From Streptomyces sp. L-9-10 (GTDB lineage Bacteria; Actinomycetota; Actinomycetes; Streptomycetales; Streptomycetaceae), in assembly GCF_004151105.1 (NCBI RefSeq), contig NZ_PHRF01000168.1, positions 1 through 64,000 on the forward strand: a stretch of 64,000 bases of DNA, read 5' to 3'. The translations under genes and the position numbers were made by a program. Under the pieces are notes generated by a model. That model had not been told where the DNA came from. It searched no databases and saw nothing but the letters and a program-made list of their open reading frames with translations. Numbering within the stretch: position 1 is the stretch's first letter; each line of letters opens with the position of its first letter. Shown here in pieces: positions 55,836 to 63,780 of the stretch.

Positions 55836-56911
55836 CAGCCCCGGACACCGGCATCGGCGACGGGTTCCGCCGTGGCGGCGGGATCCGCCGTGGCGGCGGT
55901 CTGCCGGACCGGTGCGCGCACCAGGTCCACGGCCGCGCCGTTCGCCAGCTGTGGCGGGGACAGGACCGGCAGTCCCGTGGCCGCGTGTGCTTCCTGGGAG
56001 GCAAGGGGGCTGGCGGTGACCAGGCCACTCACCATGCGGACCGGGACCCCCAGCCCTTGCAGGATCGTCACCCCGGCCACCGCGTCCAGCGCGTTGGCCG
56101 CCGCCAGGACGACACCGTGGGCGAATCCGGGCAGGCGCTCCACAAGCGCCCGTGTCTCGGACTGGAGCAGTCCGTCGGCGATCTCCAGGACGACCGCGTC
56201 CGCGCCGTCGTCGACCAGGGCATCGCGGATGGAGATCATCGTGGTCCGCAACCGCTCGACCGGGTAGCCGAACGTGGAGGACATACCGAAGTCGAGGAAT
56301 TCGGCGACGGTACTGGCGCCCGCGTCGAGGTACATCCAGCGGTCCTTGCCGCTGCCGGAACCGGTGACCTTGCCCGCGCCGGCAGCCAGTCCGGCTCGTG
56401 TCCAGCCGCTCACCAGGGCCGACGCCGTCGTGGTCTTGCCCGCGTTCATCGACGAGCCGAGCACGACGAGAGTGCCCCACTCCGGCGCCGTGTGCGGCGA
56501 CGGCGTCCGCGCGTAGTGCTCCAGCGACAGCGGCCTCCCGGCCCGGTCGTTCAGGGTGCCGATCACCTTCAGCTCGGTCGGTGGCAGCCGTCGCGTATGC
56601 GCCGAGGCGACCGTTCCCACCAGGCCGCCCGCCGTCAGCAGATGAACGTTCGGCCCGGTCGGCAGGTAGCCCTCGTAGAAGTCCGTGGCGTACCGGTTGC
56701 CGTATGCACCCACCACGATGTCGCCCCAGTAGAGACGGACGCGCCGACCATGGACATCCTCCAGATGGTCGAGTTCGCCCAAGCGGGCCACAGTGGCCAC
56801 CACAAGATCCCCGAGCTGTGGTTCGCGAACCGACCCACCGGGCGCGGTCGCGTCCCGGTCGTTGATTCTGCGTGTCACGTAGCCCCACTTGGCCCCAGCG
56901 AAATCTCTCAT
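55835..56911 (-). CDS. DUF1611-like P-loop NTPase
   Basis: 358-aa protein. The N-terminal 145 residues form a beta-rich domain without a recognised motif (LGDLVVATVARLGELDHLED, WGDIVVGAYGNRYATD). From residue 146 there is a P-loop domain with Walker A GSSMNAGKTTT and a GKVTGSGSGKDRW segment, as in DUF1611 and dethiobiotin-synthetase-like proteins. ADAVVLEIADGLLQ fits a Walker B-like strand. It is translationally coupled to the metallopeptidase gene. I infer an ATP-dependent step serving the same product as the peptidase and exporter; the substrate is unknown. Confidence 0.75.
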   Translation of the reverse strand: MRDFAGAKWGYVTRRINDRDATAPGGSVREPQLGDLVVATVARLGELDHLEDVHGRRVRLYWGDIVVGAYGNRYATDFYEGYLPTGPNVHLLTAGGLVGTVASAHTRRLPPTELKVIGTLNDRAGRPLSLEHYARTPSPHTAPEWGTLVVLGSSMNAGKTTTASALVSGWTRAGLAAGAGKVTGSGSGKDRWMYLDAGASTVAEFLDFGMSSTFGYPVERLRTTMISIRDALVDDGADAVVLEIADGLLQSETRALVERLPGFAHGVVLAAANALDAVAGVTILQGLGVPVRMVSGLVTASPLASQEAHAATGLPVLSPPQLANGAAVDLVRAPVRQTAATADPAATAEPVADAGVRG

Positions 56912-56985
56912 CTCAGATCCCTCATCCGGTACGGATCGGGCCCGTGCCGGCGCCCGAACGGGTGTCGTCCATTCGATTCGCTCAT
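56908..56985 (-). CDS. possible 25-aa leader or precursor peptide
   Basis: ATG at 56985 opens a 25-codon frame whose TGA overlaps the ATG of the DUF1611-like gene. The product is Arg/His/Pro-rich and basic. The ribosome binding site is weak. It could be a translational-coupling leader, a very small precursor peptide or chance. Confidence 0.3.
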   Translation of the reverse strand: MSESNGRHPFGRRHGPDPYRMRDLR

Positions 56986-57026
56986 CCCATGGTCAGTGCT
57001 CTCGGGATCGACCGCATTGTGGCCGG

Positions 57027-57074
57027 TGAACCCGGCGGTGAACCCGGTGGTGAGCCCAGCGGTGAGGGGAAGGT
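57027..57074. repeat. 12-bp tandem repeat, about four units
   Basis: GGTGAACCCGGC-type units repeat in the 288-nt space between the symporter gene stop and the DUF1611-like operon. No terminator or promoter was clear in this space. Confidence 0.65.
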
Positions 57075-57199
57075 CCGGGGCGGCCCGGTCCGCAGGCGCG
57101 ACAAGCCATCCGGCAGCACGTCGCCCCCGGCCTCAGCGGAGGACGGGGGCGATCCGAGGTGTGCTTCGCGCGTGCGCGTGACGCGGCGACGCGTGTGGT

Positions 57200-58555
57200 T
57201 TACGCGGCGACCGGGACCTTCGCCCCGCGCGTCTCGTCCGCGCTGTCGTAGTCGTCCACCGGCGACGCCGAGGCCGCGTTGTACGCGTCGTGGTCGAGGA
57301 TCTTCTCGCGCGCCGCGACGATGACCGGGACCAGCGCCTGGCCCGCGACGTTCGTGGCCGTACGCATCATGTCCAGGATCGGGTCGATCGCCATCAGCAG
57401 GCCCACGCCCTCCAGCGGGAGCCCCAGCGTGGAGAGGGTCAGCGTCAGCATGACCGTGGCGCCGGTGAGGCCCGCGGTGGCCGCCGAGCCGACGACCGAG
57501 ACGAACGCGATCAGCAGATAGTCCTGGATACCGAGCTGGACGTCGAAGATCTGCGCGATGAAGATCGCGGCGAGCGCCGGGTAGATCGCGGCGCAGCCGT
57601 CCATCTTGGTCGTCGCGCCGAACGGTACGGCGAAGGAGGTGTACTCCTTCGGGACGCCGAGCCGCTCGGTGACCTTCTGGGTGACCGGCATCGTGCCGAC
57701 GGAGGAGCGGGAGACGAAGGCCAGCTGGATCGCGGGCCAGGCTCCCTTGTAGAACTGGATCGGGTTGACCTTGGCGACCGTGGCGAGCAGCAGCGGGTAG
57801 ACGCCGAAGAGAACCAGCGCGCAGCCGATGTAGACGTCGGCGGTGAAGGTCGCGTACTTGCCGATGAGGTCCCAGCCGTAGTCGGCGATGGCGAAGCCGA
57901 TGAGCCCGACCGTACCGATCGGGGCGAGCCGGATGACCCACCACAGGGCCTTCTGGAGCAGTTCCAGGACGGATTCGCTGAGGGTGAGGATCGGCTGGGC
58001 CTTCGGGCCGAGCTTGAGGGCCGCGATTCCGGCGACGGCGGCCATGAAGACGATCTGGAGGACGTTCAGCTCGGTGAACGGCGTGATCACGTCGGTCGGG
58101 ACGATGCCGGTCAGGAAGTCGATCCAGGACCCGGAACCCTCGGGTGCCTTGCCGTCCTTCGGGGTGAGGCCGGTGCCCGAGCCCGGGTTGGTGATCAGGC
58201 CGATCGCCAGGCCGATGGCGACCGCGATCAGCGAGGTGATCATGAACCAGAGCAGGGTACGGGAGGCCAGCCTGGCCGCGTTGTTGACCTTGCGCAGGTT
58301 GGTGATCGACACGAGTATCGCGAAGAAGACCAGCGGCGCCACGGCCAGCTTCAGCAGCTGGACGAAGATGCTGCCGATCTTGTCGAGGGTGGTGTAGAGC
58401 CAGCTGATGTCCTGGCTGCGGGCGAGCCAGCCGAGCAGCACACCGAGGACCAGACCGGCGACGATCTGCGCCCAGAACGGGATCTTGGGCAGAGGAGAGC
58501 CGGATCTGGTCTCAGCCGGCTTCTCGGGCGTGGTGGACGCGGAGTTCGCGGACAC
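57200..58555 (-). CDS. DAACS family dicarboxylate/amino acid (possibly cystine) symporter
   Basis: 451 aa from the GTG at 58555, with GGAG seven nt upstream. It is a cation- or proton-coupled transporter of the GltP/DctA/TcyP family. The serine-rich re-entrant loop is FVSRSSVGTMPVTQ and the substrate/cation motif region is FGATTKMDGCAAIYP, the equivalent of NMDGT. Eight helices and two re-entrant loops are predicted. A cysteine-rich leader peptide lies upstream, so sulfur amino acids such as cystine (as for TcyP) are a plausible substrate. Glutamate, aspartate or C4-dicarboxylates remain possible. Confidence 0.88.
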   Translation of the reverse strand: MSANSASTTPEKPAETRSGSPLPKIPFWAQIVAGLVLGVLLGWLARSQDISWLYTTLDKIGSIFVQLLKLAVAPLVFFAILVSITNLRKVNNAARLASRTLLWFMITSLIAVAIGLAIGLITNPGSGTGLTPKDGKAPEGSGSWIDFLTGIVPTDVITPFTELNVLQIVFMAAVAGIAALKLGPKAQPILTLSESVLELLQKALWWVIRLAPIGTVGLIGFAIADYGWDLIGKYATFTADVYIGCALVLFGVYPLLLATVAKVNPIQFYKGAWPAIQLAFVSRSSVGTMPVTQKVTERLGVPKEYTSFAVPFGATTKMDGCAAIYPALAAIFIAQIFDVQLGIQDYLLIAFVSVVGSAATAGLTGATVMLTLTLSTLGLPLEGVGLLMAIDPILDMMRTATNVAGQALVPVIVAAREKILDHDAYNAASASPVDDYDSADETRGAKVPVAA

Positions 58556-58692
58556 GAACACACTCCAGACATGACGTATCGGGGTGAGGGGCCATACGGG
58601 ACAGGGGTGCGGCGCTCGTGCTTCGAAGGCTCGGGAGGACTCGGAAGAAGACTCAGGAGGATTCAGCAGGGGCGCCGCTGCATGATGCCGGG

Positions 58693-58800
58693 TCAGACCG
58701 CGCGGCAACAGACCGCGGACATACAGCGGCACAGGTCGACATGCAGGCGTGCCACGAGCGGGATGCCCAGGTGGCCGCGGTGACGCACTGCTGTCTTCAT
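58693..58800 (-). CDS. cysteine-rich leader peptide upstream of the symporter
   Basis: 35-aa frame from the ATG at 58800. It contains ARLHVDLCRCMSAVCCR, which matches the actinobacterial leader-peptide pattern (R-x-H-x-D-L-x-R-x-x-S-x-x-C) often found before sulfur-metabolism genes. Four cysteine codons lie in nine positions, suited to sensing charged tRNA-Cys by ribosome stalling. The -10 of the predicted promoter is about 8 nt before the ATG, so the peptide would be translated from a leaderless message. It ends 138 nt before the symporter start. Confidence 0.75.
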   Translation of the reverse strand: MKTAVRHRGHLGIPLVARLHVDLCRCMSAVCCRAV

Positions 58801-58807
58801 ATCGGAC

Positions 58808-58840
58808 ACGTTAACACTTGAACTTTGAGAAGCTCAAAGT
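58808..58840 (-). promoter_or_regulatory. promoter and palindromic operator for the leader peptide/symporter
   Basis: On the minus strand TTGAGC, an 18-nt spacer and TAACGT form the promoter (-35 at 58832-58837, -10 at 58808-58813). The perfect palindrome ACTTTGAG-aag-CTCAAAGT at 58822-58840 covers the -35, a typical place for repressor binding. The cognate regulator is not known. Confidence 0.65.
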
Positions 58841-58928
58841 ATTTCTTTGGGGTACGAAGCGCCGGAAAGACCGCTCGAAGGGTCCCGGAAGGGCTCTGAA
58901 ATGGCTCTGGAAGGCTCCGGAAACGCGG

Positions 58929-58966
58929 CACCCCAGCCCTGGAGGGACGGCTCCGGGGCTGGGGTG
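58929..58966. terminator. hairpin downstream of the DUF4229 gene
   Basis: CACCCCAGCCC pairs perfectly with GGGCTGGGGTG (11 bp) around a 16-nt loop. It is about 100 nt after the stop of the minus-strand DUF4229 gene and upstream of the symporter promoter, so it insulates the two units. Confidence 0.75.
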
Positions 58967-59064
58967 TGAGAAAGCTTACGTGGCGCTTATGCGGCGCCCA
59001 CCGCGATGACGTACGAGGGGACGGACGTACGCGGGGGCGGACGTATAAGGGGACAGGCATCGCC

Positions 59065-59361
59065 CTACTGGGTGACGCCGTCCTCCTGGGCGCGGTTCGC
59101 CTCCAGCCGCGACTTCGCGCTGTCGACCTTGCCCACGATCTGCGCGGACATCTCGTCGCGCTGCTTGCGCAGCAGGATGAAGCTGAGCGGCGCCGAGATC
59201 ACGATCGCGAGCAGCAGCACCCAGACGAAGTTGGAGTCGCCGAGCCCCTTGGGCAGCACACCGAACTGGACCAGGCCGGCGACGACCACGAAGCAGCCGG
59301 CGAAGATGCCCAGACGCATCGCGGTGTACCGGATCGTGGCGCTCGTCTTCGAAGCGGTCAC
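59065..59361 (-). CDS. DUF4229 family membrane protein
   Basis: 98 aa from a GTG. Two membrane helices lie at about 12-35 and 42-62 (GIFAGCFVVVAGLVQFGVL, VWVLLLAIVISAPLSFILL), followed by LRKQRDEMSAQIVGKV, the typical DUF4229 signature, and a charged tail. The function is unknown. It lies beside mqnE in Streptomyces-type menaquinone neighbourhoods. Confidence 0.88.
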   Translation of the reverse strand: MTASKTSATIRYTAMRLGIFAGCFVVVAGLVQFGVLPKGLGDSNFVWVLLLAIVISAPLSFILLRKQRDEMSAQIVGKVDSAKSRLEANRAQEDGVTQ

Positions 59362-59433
59362 AGCGGGCCCTCTCTCTTCCTGGCGTACCGACGTCGCGGT
59401 ATGTCCGAGTCCTACCAGTCAAGCACGGCGTGT

Positions 59434-59964
59434 TCAGTACCGGTTCAGCGGGAGCAGCATCGTGATGTCGTCGCGGTCGTCACCCGGGGCGACCCTGATC
59501 GCGTCCGGCACCCGCCCGACCTCCTTGTAGCCGCAGGAGGCGTAGAACCTGTCGACGCCCGTGCCCCCGCGGCAGGTGAGCCGGATCGCCTCGATGGACT
59601 CGATCCCGCGGGCGGCGTCCGCCGCGGCGGCCATCAGGTCGCGGCCGTACCCCTTGCCCTGGTGCCGGGGGTGGACCATCACGGTGTAGAGCCAGAGCCA
59701 GTGCCGCATCAGCCGGTGGGTGTTGAGCGCGAGGAACGCCGTCGCGGCGACGGCGCCCTCCTCGTCGTACCCGACCAGCAGCCTGACCCGGCCCTCGGCC
59801 ATGGCCGCGAAGTGCTTGACCAGCTCCGGCCGTACGTCGTCCACCGTGACCGGCGGTACGAATCCGACGGCACCGCCCGCGTTGGAGACATCCGCCCAGA
59901 GCGCGAGAACACCGTCGCGCAGGGCGGGGTCCACCGCCGGATCCAGCTCGAATATGAGCGCCAT
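59434..59964 (-). CDS. GNAT family N-acetyltransferase
   Basis: 176 aa. The acetyl-CoA motif is VHPRHQGKGYGRDLMAAA, followed by AIRLTCRGGTGVDRFYASCGYKEVG. The ATG at 59964 starts the protein. The substrate is unknown. The upstream spacer to mqnE holds 14-nt tandem repeats (about 59967-60020). Confidence 0.88.
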   Translation of the reverse strand: MALIFELDPAVDPALRDGVLALWADVSNAGGAVGFVPPVTVDDVRPELVKHFAAMAEGRVRLLVGYDEEGAVAATAFLALNTHRLMRHWLWLYTVMVHPRHQGKGYGRDLMAAAADAARGIESIEAIRLTCRGGTGVDRFYASCGYKEVGRVPDAIRVAPGDDRDDITMLLPLNRY

Positions 59965-60036
59965 CCCGTATGCCCTGTCCCGTGTGCCCTGTTCCGTATG
60001 CCCTGTTCCGTGTTTCTCTCCGACCCGTGCGCCCGC

Positions 60037-61215
60037 TCAGACCCGCATGGGCTGCGGGGACTCGCGGCGGTCGGCGTCGGGGCCCGGGTACTCGCGGATG
60101 ATCTCGTACCGGGTGTTCCGCTCGACGGGCCGGAAGCCCGCGTCGCGGATGAGGTCGAGCAGATCCTCGCGGCCGAGCTTGTTGGGCGTGCCGTAGTTGT
60201 CCGCGTCGTGCGTGATCTTGTACTCGACGACCGAGCCGTCCATGTCGTCCGCGCCGTGCTGGAGGGCGAGTTGGGCGGTCTGCACGCCGTGCATCACCCA
60301 GAACACCTTGACGTGCGGGACGTTGTCGAAGAGCAGCCGGGAGACCGCGAAGGTCTTCAGCGCCTCCGCGCCCGTGGCCATGGTCGTGCGGGCCTGGAGG
60401 CGGTTGCGGACCTTGCCGTCCTTCATGTCCACGAAGTCGTGCTGGTAGCGCAGCGGGATGAAGACCTGGAAACCGCCGGTCTCGTCCTGGAGTTCACGCA
60501 GCCGCAGCACATGGTCGACGCGGTGCCGGGGCTCCTCGATGTGCCCGTACAGCATCGTCGCCGGGGTCTTGAGCCCCTTCTCGTGCGCGAGCCGGTGGAT
60601 GCGCGACCAGTCCTCCCAGTGGGTGTTGTGGTCGACGATGTGCTGCCGGACCTCCCAGTCGAAGATCTCGGCGCCGCCGCCGGTCAGCGATTCCAGACCG
60701 GCCTCGATCAGCTCGTCGAGGATCTCGGAGGCCGACAGGCCGGAGATCGTCTCGAAGTGGTGGATCTCGGTGGCGGTGAACGCCTTGAGGGAGACCTGCG
60801 GGAGGGCTTCCTTCAGCGCGCTGAGCGAGCGCGGGTAGTAGCGCCACGGCAGCGTCGGGTGGAGGCCGTTGACGATGTGCAGCTCGGTGAGGTTCTCGCC
60901 CTCCATCGCCTTGGCGAGGCGGACGGCCTCCTCGATGCGCATCGTGTACGCGTCCTTCTCGCCCGGCTTGCGCTGGAACGAGCAGTAGGCGCACGAGGCG
61001 GTGCACACGTTCGTCATGTTGAGATGACGGTTGACGTTGAAGTGGACGACGTCACCGTTCTTGCGGGTACGCACCTCGTGGGCGAGACCGCCGAGCCAGG
61101 CCAGATCGTCCGACTCGTACAGCGCGATGCCGTCCTCGCGGGTCAGCCGCTCGCCGGCCCGGATCTTCGCCTCCAGCTCGCGCTTGAGACCCACATCCTG
61201 AACAGATGCAGTCAT
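60037..61215 (-). CDS. mqnE: aminofutalosine synthase
   Basis: Radical SAM enzyme of the futalosine menaquinone pathway, joining 3-enolpyruvylbenzoate derivative and SAM. 392 aa from the ATG at 61215. The cluster cysteines are C71, C75 and C78 (CTASCAYC). Other family marks are HIVNGLHPTLPW, TEIHHFETISGLS, and PLRYQHDFVDMK. The in-frame extension to 61368 is not conserved-looking. Confidence 0.95.
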   Translation of the reverse strand: MTASVQDVGLKRELEAKIRAGERLTREDGIALYESDDLAWLGGLAHEVRTRKNGDVVHFNVNRHLNMTNVCTASCAYCSFQRKPGEKDAYTMRIEEAVRLAKAMEGENLTELHIVNGLHPTLPWRYYPRSLSALKEALPQVSLKAFTATEIHHFETISGLSASEILDELIEAGLESLTGGGAEIFDWEVRQHIVDHNTHWEDWSRIHRLAHEKGLKTPATMLYGHIEEPRHRVDHVLRLRELQDETGGFQVFIPLRYQHDFVDMKDGKVRNRLQARTTMATGAEALKTFAVSRLLFDNVPHVKVFWVMHGVQTAQLALQHGADDMDGSVVEYKITHDADNYGTPNKLGREDLLDLIRDAGFRPVERNTRYEIIREYPGPDADRRESPQPMRV

Positions 61216-61279
61216 CAGGCCGCCTCCCACTATCTCCGCCAAAATGTCTGCCAAATCGTGCCAGTCGAGACTACGCCCC

Positions 61280-62260
61280 TCACGGTACGAGAACGACGCG
61301 GCCCATGCTGACGCGCTGTTCGAGCAGGTCATGGGCGCGGGCGGCCTCGTCGAGCGGCACGCGCTCATGGATCACCGGCCGTACGGAGCCGTCCCCGACC
61401 AGCCGGAACAGCAGCCGTACGCCCTCCTCCGCGAGCGCCGGGCTGTCGCGCAGCATGGTGGGCATGCTGAAGCCCGTCACGTGCCGCATGCCCAGCAGAT
61501 CCATGACCGGGATGGCCGGCTGCTCGCTGTCGCCGCCGGACGCGCCGTAGAAGACGAGCCGTCCGTACGGCGCGAGCAGCCGGACGCCGTCGAGGAGCCG
61601 GGGGCCGCCGACGCCGTCGAGGACGATGTCCACACCGTCGGGTCCGGCGGCGTCACGGACCCGCGCGGGCCAGTCGGGGGCGGTGTAGTCGACGGCCGCG
61701 TCCGCACCGAGCGCGCGTACGAAGTCCAGCTTGCGCGGTGAACCGGCGGTGGCGATGACCCGTTCCGCGCCCAGCGCGCGGGCCGCCTGCACGGCGATAT
61801 GACCGATCGCGCCCGCGCCCGCGTGCACCAGCACGGTCTCGCCGGCGGCCACCCGCGCGGTCTGGAGCAGATGCACCGCGATCCGGCCGGTGGAGCCGAG
61901 CAGCGTCGCCTCCGCGAAGCCGAGGCCGTCCGGCAGCGGCAGCACACGCGCGGCGGGGGCGGCGACGAACTCCGCGTAGGCGTCACGGGCCTTCCATACG
62001 ACGACCCGCTGTCCCGGTTCGATCCCGGTCACCCGGTCGCCGGTCCCGACCACGACGCCCGCGACATCCGTGGACGGGCAGTACGGGAGCGGCGGGGCGC
62101 CGAGCGGGAAGGTGCCGAGGCGGCGCTGTACGTCGGCGTGGTCGACACCGATGGCCTCCGCGCGGACGAGCACGTCCTCGGGGCCGGGGGCGGGCGGCTC
62201 GGCCTTCTCGGTCCGCAACACCCGGGACGGGCCGTACTCGTGGTGCCGGACGATACGCAC
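61280..62260 (-). CDS. zinc-less alcohol dehydrogenase/quinone oxidoreductase
   Basis: 326-aa MDR-superfamily enzyme of the quinone oxidoreductase type. The N-terminal GroES-like domain lacks the structural zinc cysteines. The NADPH site is HAGAGAIGHIAVQAARALGA. It probably reduces quinones or enones with NADPH. The start is the GTG at 62260. A quinone role would suit the neighbourhood but is not proven. Confidence 0.9.
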   Translation of the reverse strand: MRIVRHHEYGPSRVLRTEKAEPPAPGPEDVLVRAEAIGVDHADVQRRLGTFPLGAPPLPYCPSTDVAGVVVGTGDRVTGIEPGQRVVVWKARDAYAEFVAAPAARVLPLPDGLGFAEATLLGSTGRIAVHLLQTARVAAGETVLVHAGAGAIGHIAVQAARALGAERVIATAGSPRKLDFVRALGADAAVDYTAPDWPARVRDAAGPDGVDIVLDGVGGPRLLDGVRLLAPYGRLVFYGASGGDSEQPAIPVMDLLGMRHVTGFSMPTMLRDSPALAEEGVRLLFRLVGDGSVRPVIHERVPLDEAARAHDLLEQRVSMGRVVLVP

Positions 62261-62265
62261 AGTCG

Positions 62266-62345
62266 CTTCCTCTTCCTCTTCCTCTTCTGTGCTTCCGGTT
62301 CCGTGCTTCCGGTTCCGTGCTTCCGTTCTGTGCTTCCGGGCGGAC
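62266..62345. repeat. CTTCCT and GTGCTTCCGGTTCC tandem repeats
   Basis: Three CTTCCT-like units and about three 14-nt units fill the 94-nt spacer between the Lrp/AsnC gene and the quinone oxidoreductase start. Confidence 0.7.
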
Positions 62346-62354
62346 CCGCCGGGC

Positions 62355-62828
62355 TCACATCTCCTCGGGCAACTCCCCCACCCTGTTCTCCCACTTGGTG
62401 GAGAGCACGATGGTGGTACGGGTCCGGGAGACGCCCTTCGTACCGCTCAGCCGGCCGATCGTCTTCTCCAGGCCGTCCACGTCGCTCGCGCGGACCTTGA
62501 GCATGTACGAGTCGTCGCCCGCGATGAACCAGCAGTCCTCGATCTCCCCGAGGTCGCGCATCCGGCGGGCCACGTCCTCGTGGTCGGCGGCGTCGGAGAG
62601 CGAGATCCCGATCAGCGCGGTGACGCCGAGGCCGAGCGAGGCCGAGTCGACCGTGGCGCGGTAGCCGGTGATGACGCCCGCCGCTTCGAGACGGTTGATG
62701 CGGTCGGTGACGCTGGGCCCGGAGAGCCCGACGAGCCTGCCGAGCTCGGCGTACGAGGCTCTGCCGTTCTCTCTGAGGGCTTGGATGAGCTGCCTATCCA
62801 CGGCGTCCATATGCCTGAAGCCTTCCAT
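62355..62828 (-). CDS. Lrp/AsnC family transcriptional regulator
   Basis: 157 aa. The helix-turn-helix lies at about 8-60 (DRQLIQALRENGRASYAELGRLVGLSGPSVTDRINRLE) and the RAM ligand domain at about 70-145. It probably senses an amino acid. ATG at 62828 or ATG at 62810; the latter has GAAGG upstream. An AT-rich palindrome lies directly upstream and is probably its own operator. Confidence 0.92.
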   Translation of the reverse strand: MEGFRHMDAVDRQLIQALRENGRASYAELGRLVGLSGPSVTDRINRLEAAGVITGYRATVDSASLGLGVTALIGISLSDAADHEDVARRMRDLGEIEDCWFIAGDDSYMLKVRASDVDGLEKTIGRLSGTKGVSRTRTTIVLSTKWENRVGELPEEM

Positions 62829-62845
62829 TATTCAGCAATCCCACA

Positions 62846-62863
62846 AGATTATATATAGAATCT
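62846..62863. promoter_or_regulatory. AT-rich palindrome and promoter upstream of the Lrp/AsnC gene
   Basis: AGATT-ATATATAG-AATCT lies 18 bp upstream of the gene in an otherwise GC-rich region. On the minus strand it contains TATAAT and TATATA, usable as a -10, with TTGAGC (62876-62881) about 18 nt upstream of TATATA. Autoregulation by the Lrp protein is inferred. Confidence 0.6.
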
Positions 62864-62952
62864 AAGGCATGCAGGGCTCAAGCCCTACGAATATTCGATT
62901 CGGCGGCCTGTCCTCGTCCCGGTCGATAGTCGGCCCAGTCGGCCCAGTCGGC

Positions 62953-63669
62953 CTAGTCGTCACCGCGAGCGCCGCCCAGCTCCCCCTCCCAACGGCGGTA
63001 CAGCCGGTGCGGCACCCCTGCCGCGTCCAGGACCCGCCCGGCGACGAAGTCCACCAGCTCCTGGATATGCGTCGCCCCCGCGTAGAACGCCGGAGAGGCG
63101 GGCAGCACCACGGCGCCCGCCTCGTCCAGGGTCACCAGATGTCTCAGCGTCTGGCCGTTGAGCGGCGTCTCCCGTAGGGCGACCACCAGCGTCCGCCGCT
63201 CCTTCAGAGTCACGCTCGCCGCGCGCTGGAGCAGGTCCTTCGAGAGTCCGAGCGCCACCCCGGCCACACTCGCCGTGGACGCGGGCACGATCAGCATCCC
63301 CTTCACCGGGTACGAGCCCGAGGAGGGCCCGGCCGCCAGATCTCCGGCCGGCCAGTGCCGTACGTCGTCCGCGCCCGGGTCCCGGCTCAGCCTCACGTCG
63401 AAGGTGTCCGGCTTGCCGTCCGCGCCGCGCGCCAGCCAGGTGCGCAGATCGTCCCGCCAGCGCGCGTCCCTGAAGGCGATGCCCGTCTCGTCGAGCAGGG
63501 TGAGCCGTGACGCCCGGCTGACCACGAGATCGACGCTCTCGCCCGCGTCCAGCAGCCCCCGCAGCACGGCCGCGGCGTACGGCGTCCCCGACGCTCCCGA
63601 GACGCCGACGACCCAGGGCCGCCGGGGCTGTCGCGGGCTGTGCTGGTCTTCGTACGATCCGGGTTTCAC
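62953..63669 (-). CDS. UbiX-like flavin prenyltransferase
   Basis: 238 aa from the GTG at 63669. UbiX family marks are the FMN site GVSGASGTPYA at about residue 22, the LVVALRETPLNGQTLR segment and the ASPAFYAG C-terminal loop. It makes prenylated FMN for UbiD-type decarboxylases. In futalosine-pathway Streptomyces, UbiX/UbiD homologues (named MqnM/MqnL) decarboxylate a late intermediate, which fits the position near mqnE. Confidence 0.9.
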   Translation of the reverse strand: MKPGSYEDQHSPRQPRRPWVVGVSGASGTPYAAAVLRGLLDAGESVDLVVSRASRLTLLDETGIAFRDARWRDDLRTWLARGADGKPDTFDVRLSRDPGADDVRHWPAGDLAAGPSSGSYPVKGMLIVPASTASVAGVALGLSKDLLQRAASVTLKERRTLVVALRETPLNGQTLRHLVTLDEAGAVVLPASPAFYAGATHIQELVDFVAGRVLDAAGVPHRLYRRWEGELGGARGDD

Positions 63670-63780
63670 GGATCCGAGCCTATCCGGCGGGCCGGGGCAG
63701 GAACCGATGACCGTACCCCGGACGTTCACGGGGCACAGAACCTCGGGAACGCGGACGAGCAGTGACCAGAGGGGGCCCCG

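Noticed and set aside
52959..56888. A single 1309-codon protein joining peptidase and ABC transporter
   Set aside because: The N-terminal part lies opposite the DUF1611 frame, and the junction before the ABC start is out-of-frame sequence. An alternative frame ends in a normal ATGA overlap.
58818..59009. Small plus-strand frame after the symporter promoter
   Set aside because: It has no ribosome binding site, crosses a strong terminator hairpin and shows no family likeness.
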